In this document: in pieces, positions 47,374 to 58,554 of the stretch | Position numbering within the stretch: position 1 is the first letter of the stretch | How the letters are laid out: the number at the start of each line of letters is the position of its first letter | Source of the DNA: Hofstenia miamia | Taxonomy: Eukaryota > Xenacoelomorpha > Acoela | Length of the DNA stretch: 64,000 nucleotides | Direction: 5' to 3' | NCBI GenBank assembly: GCA_004352715.1 | Contig: SCFE01000010.1 | Coordinates: 2,284,066-2,348,065 of the forward strand | Position numbers and translations under genes: made by a program | The notes under the pieces: generated by a model | Seen by the model: only the letters and a program-made list of their open reading frames with translations | Database searches by the model: none | Told to the model about the DNA's origin: nothing

Positions 47374-48337
47374 AACCTTAAACAGCCTAGTGGATGTTTT
47401 AAAAATCTTGGGGCATGGGTTGTCTATTGTGAAACGTACTTTAATACAATAGCAAATATTTGCAAAACCTTCCAAAATTTGGGCTAAGTGAATTTTTAAA
47501 AATATATGAAATATTTTAACCAATTACACTCATGCAAAGTACTTACCTTTTATCAGCATTAGTTATTCACAACAGCAGTTGAACTTGCACAGTATACATT
47601 ACCATGTATGCAGTTGATGTAGAGACTCAAAACAGGCTAGCCATTGCCTAATCTAAAGCAATCAACTGCCTACTAATTGCAATTATGCATTGGCATCTCA
47701 GTCAACACCATAATTTCAAACCAATGGAATATTGGAAGTTATTCGAATTAAGCTAGTTTATATTCCGAAACAATGTGCTCAACATTTTGGCAACTATGAT
47801 TTATAATTTAAACATTTAAACTTATGATGGATTTAAAAATTATTTCTTATATGAACATAAAAAAGTAAAACAAAATAAGTGATAATACTACTTTATAACT
47901 AGTGCTAATTGCGTATTGAAATGTTACATAAATTATTCTTAGATATATAAATATTTTAATTGTTTATAATATTAGCCAATGAAAAGCTAAAATTTTCGTT
48001 ATTTTAAAATTGTTTGAAATAGTCTATTATACGCACATGTCTATATTACGCACATGTTCATTTATTCAAAGAAGCTGTAAATTAATGAATGTAAAAACTG
48101 TACAAATTTGGATAATTTGGAAATTTTTTGCAAATATTTGGAATATTGTCATTTACAAAATTATGCATTTTTATGCAAATATTTCCCAAATTTTTAAAGC
48201 GTAATTATTAAGGCATGGAAGCAACAAATAACTTTGACTGTTTCTTGATATGTTTAAAGATATTCCAAACCTGCTGTGCGCATGTTTATATGCCGGGGGT
48301 CCAAGGGTTTAAAAAAATCTTTGGGCTGTTTAAGATT
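47374..48337. mobile_element. TTAA-flanked MITE, second copy with nested insert
   Basis: It begins AACCTTAAACAGCCTAG and ends GGGCTGTTTAAGATT. Its left 80 bases match the reverse complement of the right end of the MITE at 35487-35928 (TCTTGGGGCATGGGT against TCTTGAGGCATGGGT). Its right 110 bases match the reverse complement of the other's left end (GACTGTTTCTTGATATGT). The middle, about 47453-48228, is extra sequence that also occurs in reverse orientation between 52490 and 54885. Confidence 0.75.
47453..48228 (+). mobile_element. Nested element D, short copy
   Basis: 47470-47570 (CCAAAATTTGGGCTAAGTG and onwards to CATGCAAAG) matches the reverse complement of 54700-54780. 47755-48010 (AACAATGTGCTCAACATTTTG, TTCTTAGATATATAAATATT) matches the reverse complement of 52490-52750. 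The order is collinear, so this is an internally deleted copy of the longer element at about 52.46-54.88 kb. Both borders carry CAAATATTTG-like palindromic words. Confidence 0.65.
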
Positions 48338-48869
48338 ATTCTTAAATGCAACCTTTCAAAAGTTTAATTTCAATTTTCAACAAACTAAATTTCAGCTCCT
48401 ACTTGTCATTAACGTTTGATTTTAATTTTTAAAACCATTTCTTTCAGCTATTAATGGTACGACAATGGCCCATTAATGGCATTACAAGATCAATCTGCCA
48501 TCTAGTGAACAAATATTTATTATAGTGATTTATAAGTACGACAGATCAATTTAAATTTTCACAACAAATGAATTTACTTTACCTTTAGTAGTTAATAGGG
48601 CAACATGCTATTTCCTTCGGATATGTTCTTAATATATTTAAAAAAGTTTACTAAATTGAAACCTTGTTAAATTCTGGAGATAAAATTGCTAATGATTGCA
48701 GTTTTGCTCCTATCTGTTGTCTTTTGATTCTGTACATTATACTAATAGACCAGCTAAAAGCCTATTTATTCTCTTCTTATTAGACATACTTATATTAATC
48801 AAAAGGGTACAAACATATATATAACTGCTAACAACAAATGCATAGATTACTGATTTATCTTGTGTGACA

Positions 48870-49150
48870 TTTCTAACTTTAATAGAAGTTTCTATGTCTT
48901 GTGGCATGATTATGAGTAAAAAGTGTTCCATATCAAAAGGCATATCTCAAAGTTAACTTCTAGGTCCTTTCCTATTCGTCTCAAATATTTTGTAAGTTTT
49001 GTAATTATTTTATTGAAATTTTGATCAATACACAATAAACAATAAAATGCATTTAAGGAGCATTATATTGATAAAAACATTTTAATATACATTATGCATT
49101 TTCTAAATGTATTGTATTAATAATACAATTCTAAGCAAATGCTGAATGAG
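48870..49150 (+). pseudogene. LINE fragment upstream of LRR copy 2
   Basis: Matches 45110-45360 (AGAAGTTTCTATGTCTTG, TCAAATATTTTGTAAG, ACACAATAAACAATAAAA, CATTTAAGGAGCATTAT). In copy 1 this piece follows the LRR; here it precedes it, as in a tandem arrangement. Confidence 0.7.
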
Positions 49151-49162
49151 TAGTAAGAGACA

Positions 49163-49690
49163 GAGTGAAGGACGTGCCAATGCGACACCCTGAAGTTCTC
49201 GTAACACCTATTGCTATTTGCCATGTGGTAATGGTTGCCCCAGAATGTGATGTGAACACTAGCTTTTCTTTTGTAAAGAAACTTTAAAACTGCTTTCAAC
49301 AAGGATATTAGATTTTTCCAATGATTTTCCAAGATATTCATTTTTAAATTAAAATCACCTCATTACTCTAAGCCTCATTGCATTGATAGAAAAAGACATT
49401 CTAGTTGATCAAAGTTGTTTTGAAACTGTATTTTTAACCTGTCAAAGTCTTGAAGAGTTGTGTGTTGTTGGTATTTATTTCTCAAATTCCAGTTCATTGA
49501 GTTTGCAGGAGAACTTATGTATTTTATTTTCACCGTTATGTACTTAAAGAATGTTGATGAAACAGCATTTGAAAAGATGACAGTAGCTCTTCTTAATTTG
49601 CTATGTGTAGAGTATTATGTGGAGCCAAATTTCATTCAGAAATATAAACACACTGTAGTTACCTATTGAAAGATATAGTCTATGTTCCTA
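49163..49690 (+). pseudogene. Decayed LRR fragment, copy 2
   Basis: Aligns with 44293-44775 (GTGAACACTAGCTTTTC, GATCAAAGTTG, CTTGAAGAGTTG, AAGAATGTTGA) but has stops and shifts, for example a TAA after GTAAAGAAACTT near 49285. Upstream of the shared start, 49163-49252 is an open frame ending APECDV. This recalls TPECGA at the end of the F-box/LRR frame (about 38805) and hints at the ancestral junction. Confidence 0.65.
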
Positions 49691-49779
49691 TTCAGGAACC
49701 CACTGCAACAGCCACACCTTCCTGTTTTTGGAATTTTAATATTGCATAAATAGATCACGTGTAGTTCTTAGATGATTGA

Positions 49780-50125
49780 TTAGATTTGAATGATTGTAAA
49801 TTTACATTATAAGATTTGTGTGTTTAGCATATGATTTTTATTATAGCATTTAATTTTGAATAATTTTTAGCAAAATGGTAAGAATGAAATAATCAAAAGT
49901 ATAAAACTACGATAATAATATATTTTAGACCAGAAAAATATCTATTTAGTCATTGTACAAGCTATAGATTTGGAGGAAGCTTTTTAATCTGTTCTGCACA
50001 TAACCTTAGTCAAAAAGCCTATCACTTTGGATTTTTTAAGATGATTCATTTAGTGGCTGCTTGATATTCATTTAATAAAGTTTCTATGTCTTGTGGCATA
50101 GTTCTTAGTAAAAAGTGATCTATAT
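49780..50125 (+). pseudogene. LINE fragment linked to LRR copy 2
   Basis: Second copy of 44835-45200, with the same start (AGATTTGAATG) and the same RT-derived words, ending at AAAAAGTGATCTATATT, where it switches abruptly to the next LINE fragment. Confidence 0.65.
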
Positions 50126-50128
50126 TAG

Positions 50129-51290
50129 ATTTGAATTTTTTAAATTTACTTCATAAGATTAGCGCATTTAGCATCATTGTTCAGAAATACGTATTTTACA
50201 ACTTTTGTTATGCTTTTAATTTCAAACAATTTTTTGCATGTGACAATGAAAAAATCAAAAGTATGAAACTACAACAAGAATATATTTTCGACCAGAAAAC
50301 ATCTCTTCAGTTTTTGTACAAGCTATAGATCTCACAAAAGCTTATGATTCTATCCCGCACATCTCTTTAATCAGGAAGCTCATCTGTTTAGATTTTCCTA
50401 GAGGATTCATTAAGTTGCTGCTTGGATATTTATCTAATAGAAGTTCTGTATCCATTGTCTCATGTTTTCATTAATAAAAAATTCTATATCAAGAGGCATA
50501 CTTAAAGGTTCACTCCTAGGGCCCTTCTTATTCATTGCATTTTTTGATGATTTCAAGTCAGGCACCAACAATTAAGTATGCTGATTATGTATTGAGTAAT
50601 ATCCCACTCAACAACTACAGCATGGCTGTCACGGACTTTCCTGCTATTAAAAAGTGGGCAGAATCAAATAAAATGTCTATAAATACTATAAGTCTTCTCA
50701 AATGATTTGTTGGAAGGTAAAACATCTTTACCAAACAAAGAAATGAAAGTAGTTATTCATTTAAGCCTGCTTTGTATTACAGTGGATAACAAACATAAAT
50801 GGAGCATCCATCATACACAACTTTTGTAGGAAGGCATTTCAAAATCTTTTTATTTTGTTAAGTATTTGTAACACTGCTCAAAGACCATTTTTATATCAAG
50901 TGTTTCTATCTTTGATAATTTTAATGCTACATTATGCTGATGCCATTTTCTTAGATCTTCCAGTGCATCTTGAAAAGAAAATTCAACTAGTTTGAAAAAG
51001 TGTACAAAAAATAATTCAGAGCAATGATATAATAATCCTTAAATTTTACAGACATGACAAAGCTATGAAGCAATTTCTTCAAATAGTCCCATATTCTAGT
51101 TATAAGTTATATCATTTGGCCCCTCCTTCCAATTTCATTTAGATCTTGTAAATTTCTCATTCTCTTACATCACACAGTGGGAAGAGCGAACAAATTTTTT
51201 ATATTTTGTGCTAAGAATAGCTTTATTTTTGCTTATAAATTTGTTGCTATTTTTGATTTGTAAATTTTATTGTTTTAATTAAATATACGT
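50129..51290 (+). pseudogene. Non-LTR retrotransposon RT relic, longest copy
   Basis: The first part matches 44835 onward. The frame encodes VFVQAIDLTKAYDSIPHISL (catalytic Asp region), then FPRGFIKLLLGYLSNRS, all typical of jockey/CR1-type polymerases. A GxLxGPFLFI segment lies near 50510. The YADD box is degraded (about 50580). The C-terminal piece near 50960-51240 has the EKKIQLV...QKIIQSND...KQFLQIVPYSSYKLYHLAPP pattern found at the end of such proteins. Many stops; inactive. Confidence 0.7.
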
Positions 51291-51339
51291 ATCTTTCTAT
51301 CTATGTCCTATCAGCTTAACCACTATGTGCTTCATCTTG

Positions 51340-51610
51340 GTTAAGCCCATGCAACACAAACTTTTCTTGCCAATTTTTGTTGGCCAACGAAAATCGTTCA
51401 TTTAGCAACCCTATTCCACACCTAATTATCTAGACTAAAGTTGTTTGTTCAGACCAACGAAAGTTGGTGACAAAAGTTGTCCGCTTAGAACAACAAAAAT
51501 TGGACAATAAAAATTGTTCATGTAGCACCCCTCTCATGAACTTTAGTTGTAATTAAATGACAAAAGTTGCTCATGTAGCAGGGTGCTGACAAATTTTTTG
51601 TTGGAGAAAA
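51340..51610. repeat. Degenerate ACAAAAGTTG minisatellite
   Basis: Variants of the word GACAAAAGTTG / CAACAAAAATTGG and TCATGTAGCA recur at irregular 40-60 base spacing. No coding signal. Confidence 0.5.
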
Positions 51611-51903
51611 AATTCTCCAACTTTCTGGTAGTTATCAAAGATAAATAAATCATTTGAAGCTATTATTTCAATCATTTTCAGAGTAAATTCTTTACTGTAG
51701 AATTTAAAATTAGTTAATTTATAGGCCATCTTCAAAACAAAATGGTGAGCACACTACAGAGATAGTTACTTTCAATAATCAACACGTGTACACGACTTCA
51801 CAACAAAGAATGGTGTAGCATGTTATCCAGTGAACACGTGATGAGTGGAGGGATTGATAAACCAACTAGCTGTCACAGTGCTGTTATGAAGTCACCTAAA
51901 GTT

Positions 51904-52081
51904 GCGTTCAGACGAGAACCTATTGATGCGCATCTTTTGATGAAAGTGCGTTCTGACGAGCATTTTTTTGATGCATGCTTTTTTGATACATCAATCAAAA
52001 TTTGAGAGCGTTCAGATGAGTGTCTTTTTGATATAAATCAATTTGATGAAATTGCGTTCAGACGAGTATTATTTTGATGCA
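51904..52081. repeat. GCGTTCAGACGAG minisatellite, 4 units
   Basis: GCGTTC(A/T)GA(C/T)GAG occurs at 51904, 51948, 52008 and 52054 (spacing 44, 60 and 46 bases). TTTTTTGATGCA-like words lie between. It spans a spurious open frame at 51820-52005. Confidence 0.85.
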
Positions 52082-53640
52082 CGGCCACTTGTTTATTCAA
52101 CAATTAAGTTTAATAGGAATTGTGTTCTTCTATCATTGGGAAGATTATAATCAAAACCTCAATTACTGATTCAAAACATTAAAATCAGAAACAAATTTGA
52201 TTGGATATTGAATTCTATAGATATTGTCAAGAATATGTACCGGTAGTTAATTACTGATTGTTCAAAAAACGAAATTACCTGTTTTAAGTTTCTAGGCCCT
52301 GGCGTTATAGTGATACTGAAACCAATACCACTATATTTTATGATAATACCGAAAAATACTGATAACTTGTATCTTGCCTAAAACATATTTAAAACATTTA
52401 CATTATTTAAAAGTAGGCTGTATATTGTGTGCAAGCCCGCGGGTCAATGTGAGATACGTACAATATATATATATATTATATATATAACGAAAATTTCAAC
52501 TTTTTATTTAATACTATTATAAACAATTAAAATATTTATATATCTAAGAATAATTTATGCAACATTTATGTACGCAATTAGTACTAGTTATGAACTAGCG
52601 TTATCACCTGTGCTCACTTACTTTTTTATGTTCATACCAGAAATAATTTTTAAATCTACTATACTTATAGATGTTTAAATTATAATTCATAATTGCCAAA
52701 ATTTTGAGCACATTGTTATAGAATAAAACCAAGCTTATTTGGTATATAGTTGATGTTGCATTAGTTTGAAAGGGTTGGCATTTGATTGCTGTGGTTTAGA
52801 CCTTGACGGGTCGGTTTGCTATAATTTCTTCCAACGCAAGATGTTTCAATTTGTCCCTTTAACGTAAATTTGTGGACATTTCATAATAATGCAAAATTAA
52901 TAACTGTGATAAATTAGATATTGACGTTTCTGAGAAAATTGGTTTTGTAATTTAGATCGAGAAAAATCGATTTGAGAGTTGCTACTGCTAATTTAACGAA
53001 AGTTCTCTGTTAGCTGATTTAGATTTACAATGTTAGCGATCGAAAATAACAAGCAATGAAATAATTTAATTTATAATGCACTGAAAAGTTACATTTCATA
53101 GTTATTCATTTAAATTTCAACGGCTTTTTTCTAATTGTTTTATTATAGAATCAAATTTAAGTTTTCTGTTTATGAAAGAACACTACTTAAAGTATGTTTT
53201 GTAGAGTATCGTAATTGATTACAAACTGATGACAGGAAATGCATCTATCCTAGTGTGTATCCTTGAAGAACCTTATATGGTTTTTCATTGAGTTTTTCAT
53301 TGACGTATGCTCGGATTTAATTGTATTTCAACATTAAAAGGTAAATTTTATGTTAATTGACAGTTTATTGATAAAATAGCAGGTAGAACGCAAACGAATA
53401 TTAATATCATACAACAGTTTGCGGTATTCGAAATATTTAATCTCAACTATTAATAAGCTAGATTTGTTCAGATAAAAATTATTGGATAAATATTGAAAAA
53501 CACGAAAATTGCGCTAGTAAATCAATATTGTCTATAACATTATTTCGCTTTATTTGTTAGTATGAATTTAAATAATTTTATCTTACATGTAATGCAAAAA
53601 AAAGTAACTATAAAAATATATTTACAGCGTTTGTAACATT

Positions 53641-54690
53641 ACATCTGAATCATTTAATGTTTACGGAGATTCGGTGGGAGTCTGACCTACTATTTCCATA
53701 CATAAGTATTGTTGTGTTATTTACTTGAAGTCGATAAGTATTTACACTACTAATCTTCAAGTAAATAAATAATAAAATTAAAATTCGCATGAATATTGAC
53801 CATACAATGAGAACCGTAACTACTACTAAAAGACTATTTATCAATAATGGAAGTACATTCTATTTCAAGTTTATTACCACAAACAGTATAGATTACTAAA
53901 CAACAATAACACAATGGTTCACGAAAACTCTAACAAATTTATTTTCAACGTGCAATTTAATGCTAAATTAATCCCATTCTCAGAATCTTCAATTCAATAT
54001 CTAATTTACCACTTTGGATAATTTTGCTTTAATATGAAATGTCTATAAATGTACATTAAAGGGTCTCTACATCTCTGTATACACTCAAATATATTAAGTG
54101 ATGCCTTTGGGTCTCTACACTCAAATTTATACTGTGAAGGCAGTTTAATCAACTACTGTTATAAATAACTNACATCTGAATCATTTAATGTTTACGGAGA
54201 TTCGGTGGGAGTCTGACCTACTATTTCCATACATAAGTATGGTTGTGTTATTTACACTACGAATCTTCAAGTAAATAAATAATAAAATTAAAATTCGCAT
54301 GAATATTGACCATACAATGAGAACCGTAACTACTACTAAAAGACTATTTATCAATAATGGAAGTACATTCTATTTCAAGTTTATTACCACAAACAGTATA
54401 GATTACTAAACAACAATAACACAATGGTTCACGAAAACTCTAACAAATTTATTTTCAACGTGCAATTTAATGCTAAATTAATCCCATTCTCAGAATCTTC
54501 AATTCAATATCTAATTTACCACTTTGGATAATTTTGCTTTAATATGAAATGTCCACAAATTTACGTTAAAGGGACATTTGGAACATTTTACGTTGGAACA
54601 AATTAAGTGATGCCTCTACTTCTCTGTATACACTCAAATGTATACTGTGAAGGCAGTTTAATCAACTACTGTTATAAATAACTAAAGCTG
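53641..54690. repeat. ~520-bp copies flanking a single N
   Basis: 53641-54170 and 54172-54690 start identically (ACATCTGAATCATTTAATG). They differ by a 20-base indel (TTGAAGTCGATAAGTATTTA region), several substitutions and a rearranged stretch near 54060/54560, then rejoin at GTGAAGGCAGTTTAATCAAC. Probably two haplotypes placed in series. Confidence 0.85.
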
Positions 54691-54774
54691 ACGAAATTTT
54701 AATGCTTTGCATAAATGTATTAGTGTAATTGTTTAATATATTTCATAAACTCTAAAAAACTCACTTAGCCCAAA

Positions 54775-54885
54775 ATTTGGAGTTTGCCAAATATTTGGCA
54801 AATTCTTGGAAAATTTGCCAAATATTTGGAATCGATTTGCAAATCCTTTCCAAATATTTGGCAATTTTTTGCCAAATTTATTTAC
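54775..54885. repeat. Palindrome-rich CCAAATATTTGG cluster
   Basis: Four or five occurrences of (GC)CAAATATTTGG and related TTTGCCAAA words within 110 bases. Related words are at 48110-48200. The cluster can fold into nested hairpins and sits at one end of element D. Confidence 0.75.
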
Positions 54886-55027
54886 TAGGATTCTTATGGA
54901 GTCAAAACACCGAATTTGTAGTCTGCGCATAATCCCCCCATTCTACACTATATACATTATATACATTATATACACTATATACAATCCATTGCTGGAATTC
55001 TAAATTTGCGTTAAAATTAATCAATAC

Positions 55028-55254
55028 CTGTACAATATAAACAATTTTGCTTTTGGATATATTATTGAATTGGCTTAGTGAGAATTCGACATAACTCATG
55101 ACAGAAGATAGTGCATTTAGAAAACCGTTCCATGACTGGCTTTCCTTATTCAGTCGTTCCAATAGAAACCGCAAATCTTCTGATAGGCACCCATTACGAA
55201 ACTCTTTCTCGACTAGTAATTGATAAAGGTTCTTCCACGCAGAGATTGAACCGG
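55028..55254 (-). CDS. Candidate internal exon of an unidentified minus-strand gene
   Basis: Reading the minus strand, a pyrimidine-rich stretch ending GCCGGTAG gives a plausible acceptor. A 227-base exon follows, ending ACAG with GTATTG as donor (55027-55022). The open frame encodes a helical protein segment with Trp- and Leu-rich pattern: ISAWKNLYQLLVEKEFRNGC, then LSEDLRFLLERLNKES and SWNGFLNALSSVMSYV. The G-C-L-S-E-D-L-x-F-L-x-x-L pattern is reminiscent of the second half of death-effector-fold domains, but this is only a resemblance. The exon ends in phase 0. No partner exons were identified; a gap starts 130 bases upstream (55384). On the plus strand the overlapping frame is less protein-like. 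Confidence 0.45.
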
Positions 55255-55383
55255 CTACCGGCGGGGAGGGCGGGTTTGGGTATGATTCTCAACATGGCCA
55301 GATCATATGCTACAGCAAGGGCGACGAAATGGGACCTGCTGATGCCTTTTGATGAACTTGAAATTATACAAATATATATATAT

Positions 55384-56316
55384 NNNNNNNNNNNNNNNNN
55401 NNNNNNNNNNNNNNNNNNNNNNNNNNNNNNNNNNNNNNNNNNNNNNNNNNNNNNNNNNNNNNNNNNNNNNNNNNNNNNNNNNNNNNNNNNNNNNNNNNNN
55501 NNNNNNNNNNNNNNNNNNNNNNNNNNNNNNNNNNNNNNNNNNNNNNNNNNNNNNNNNNNNNNNNNNNNNNNNNNNNNNNNNNNNNNNNNNNNNNNNNNNN
55601 NNNNNNNNNNNNNNNNNNNNNNNNNNNNNNNNNNNNNNNNNNNNNNNNNNNNNNNNNNNNNNNNNNNNNNNNNNNNNNNNNNNNNNNNNNNNNNNNNNNN
55701 NNNNNNNNNNNNNNNNNNNNNNNNNNNNNNNNNNNNNNNNNNNNNNNNNNNNNNNNNNNNNNNNNNNNNNNNNNNNNNNNNNNNNNNNNNNNNNNNNNNN
55801 NNNNNNNNNNNNNNNNNNNNNNNNNNNNNNNNNNNNNNNNNNNNNNNNNNNNNNNNNNNNNNNNNNNNNNNNNNNNNNNNNNNNNNNNNNNNNNNNNNNN
55901 NNNNNNNNNNNNNNNNNNNNNNNNNNNNNNNNNNNNNNNNNNNNNNNNNNNNNNNNNNNNNNNNNNNNNNNNNNNNNNNNNNNNNNNNNNNNNNNNNNNN
56001 NNNNNNNNNNNNNNNNNNNNNNNNNNNNNNNNNNNNNNNNNNNNNNNNNNNNNNNNNNNNNNNNNNNNNNNNNNNNNNNNNNNNNNNNNNNNNNNNNNNN
56101 NNNNNNNNNNNNNNNNNNNNNNNNNNNNNNNNNNNNNNNNNNNNNNNNNNNNNNNNNNNNNNNNNNNNNNNNNNNNNNNNNNNNNNNNNNNNNNNNNNNN
56201 NNNNNNNNNNNNNNNNNNNNNNNNNNNNNNNNNNNNNNNNNNNNNNNNNNNNNNNNNNNNNNNNNNNNNNNNNNNNNNNNNNNNNNNNNNNNNNNNNNNN
56301 NNNNNNNNNNNNNNNN
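55384..56316. other. 933-N assembly gap flanked by (TA)n
   Basis: Short TA tracts border both edges. Upstream exons of the minus-strand candidate could lie here. Confidence 0.98.
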
Positions 56317-58554
56317 TATATATATATAATATATATGTGTATGTATACTGACTGCCCTATAACTTACCGGTTGTTATTGGCTGTTAGCGACACCTGATGA
56401 TCTATAGGAAGGGCAGAGACGCGACGGTCCCCTCTGACGAGATTTTTTGCAGAGTGGCGCCCCTTTTGAAACAAATATATGTCAGCGCTTATAATTGCTT
56501 TAGAAATTTCTTATCAATATTTGAATTCTAACCTTACTAATGCAAATATAGATGATTCAATAATGGAAATTATTGAATCATATTCCATTAACATCCATGT
56601 TAGTGTCTTGTAGGATTGTCGCGTTACTGGGCCTCGTACTGACCCTACAGAACTAAACGAAAAAAAGTGTCGACGATACCATTACTGGGCCGGGATCAAG
56701 GTGATTGTATGTGTGATCAAGAAGGTCTCTAGCTCTAGCACATATAGAATATGAATTTGCATTAATTGTCCATTTTCACTTTTTCATTTGCTTTTTGTTT
56801 TTGTATGCTTTCCATTTTAGCATTTAAAATCAACTTTTAATTTAAAAAATTAATGTTTAAGAAATAAATATGTACCTTGGACTAAACTAATGATACCCTA
56901 TTCATTGTTTTCCTCATAAAAAATAGATTTTGTCATCTCTATGTATCCCACATTAAGAACTTTAAATCAAACAAAGGCGTATTTTTAATAACTTATTTCA
57001 TAGTTTATATCAAGAGGATTCAAATAGTGTGGAGTAAAATAATTGCATTTCAAAAAAAATATTTCAAGTTTTGTTATTTAAATTTCTTATTCCTTATTTT
57101 TTAATAAAAAAATAATTAGCTGTATCATTTTAATTAATTCAACAAAATTTGAAAAACCGGAAAATTCCCATTCTCTATTCATTGGAATTTCCTAATGTAA
57201 TAAAAAACGAAAACAATAATCAGAGTGTAACTTTAGCAAAGCCCAAAGGTTCACGAATATTTGGACTCATTGGAATAAGTTTTTTTGAAATTCGTTTAAA
57301 AACATTTGGTGTTATTAATTTTTTGATACACTTACCTAACGCCCCCAAAGTACCTCCTGCCTCTCTGATGAAAAATCCTGGCTCCGCCGCTGGTTAGCGG
57401 CCAACTAGCATGGAGAATTTTAAATATTTAACTTATACCGGACAGAAACATTAATATTTCTAAAAAATACGACCCAACCCAACTCAACCGAACGCAACAC
57501 GCTACCTTCAAAGCATGACCCAACGAACAAAACCCATGCCGAGTTAACCCACTTGCAATCTGAAATTGGACTTAAAAAAATTATTTTAAGTGGAAATTAG
57601 TTTTTTTATCAAATTATGTTTTTCGTAAAAAATATGCAATTCACACAGATTTAAAAAGAAAACCTGCTTAAAGATAAACAAATAAATGGAGAAAATTTCA
57701 ATTTTATTTGTAATTAAATTTATATTTTTTATTATTTCAATTTTATTTTATTTTTATGTGTTAACTTAATTTGTATTTGTACAAATCAAATGCACATTTA
57801 TGTTTGTACAAAGTTACAATTGTTTACTAGAGCTTAAAATGTTTGGATCTTTTTTACTTCCCCCGAACTAAAATTATTTTCATGGAACATGGAATGTTTA
57901 CATTGAAAACATATATTTAGGCAAACACTAACCATACCCTTCATAGTCAATGGCAAAGAAAACGCGATTCAGTTTTGGCACCAACATCAAATGACTCTGA
58001 GTCTTATCGACAAAGAAAATAGATGGGTTAGGCTAAGGGTAGGGTTATGATTATACCTAAATATATGTTTTCAATGCAAACATTCCATGTTTTATGAAAA
58101 TAATGTCAGTGCGGGAGAAAAGCAAAAAAAAGGTTCCGAATGTTTTTTTGAGGAACTACAATAAAATTACAATTTAAAATATTGCAGTTAGGTAAGTCTA
58201 TTTCAATGCACTTTATGTTAAAGTTACAACTTAATTGTTCTGCATATGTATTGAAAGTTGAAACTAATCAACATAATTTGAAAAATTTACAACCACTAAA
58301 GGAATTTAAATTAATTACGACATGCATACTAATTTTAACAGTTGAATTAAATTTACGCGTAAAATGCTGTCATAGTAACAATAGAACAATAATTGCTGCG
58401 TCCCAACTGTTCTGCATTGAACGTTCCGCGAAGAAGCACGCTGATCTGGGTTGGCATTGTCCTCGCATAGTAAAATCGTAAACAGTTAGATGACATTTTC
58501 TTCCGCAAGAGGTACCCAATAAATTCAGTTGACTCATAAACGTTTACTAAATTT
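56317..58554. other. AT-rich stretch with repeat scraps, upstream of the SLC5 exon
   Basis: 56380-56470 is GC-rich (CACCTGATGATC, GAGACGCGACGG) and looks like a repeat end. On the minus strand 57392 to 57377 reads CAGCGGCGGAGCCAGG, a hAT-like terminus. 57470-57555 is ACCCA/ACCGA pentamer-rich. Related AAACATATATTTAGG and CCTAAATATATGTTTTCA words near 57910 and 58055 form an inverted pair. No gene recognised; the open frame at 58182-58481 lacks features. Confidence 0.5.

Larger units (their letters stand above)
52460..54885 (-). mobile_element. Element D, longer copy (reverse orientation)
   Basis: 52490-52750 and 54700-54885 are reverse-complement matches to the two ends of the insert at 47453-48228. 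Between them lie about 2 kb with no convincing gene, including a duplicated segment at a contig join. 52840-52920 also matches 54530-54605 in reverse complement (ATGTCCACAAATTTACGTTAAA), which may be inner inverted repeats. Boundaries are approximate. Confidence 0.5.

Noticed and set aside
53650-53844. Minus-strand hydrophobic 64-codon frame, possible membrane exon
   Set aside because: Its apparent duplicate at 54172-54385 has a 20-base deletion that breaks the frame, it starts at a TTG, and it lies inside a repeat element.
55240-55330. tRNA-like box B (GGTTCAATCTC, minus) suggesting a SINE
   Set aside because: No convincing box A, no cloverleaf, and the same bases are better explained as the start of an exon.
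55111-56397. Plus-strand frame of 428 codons into the 933-N gap
   Set aside because: The readable part lacks protein-like features and overlaps the better minus-strand exon; the rest is N and TA repeats.
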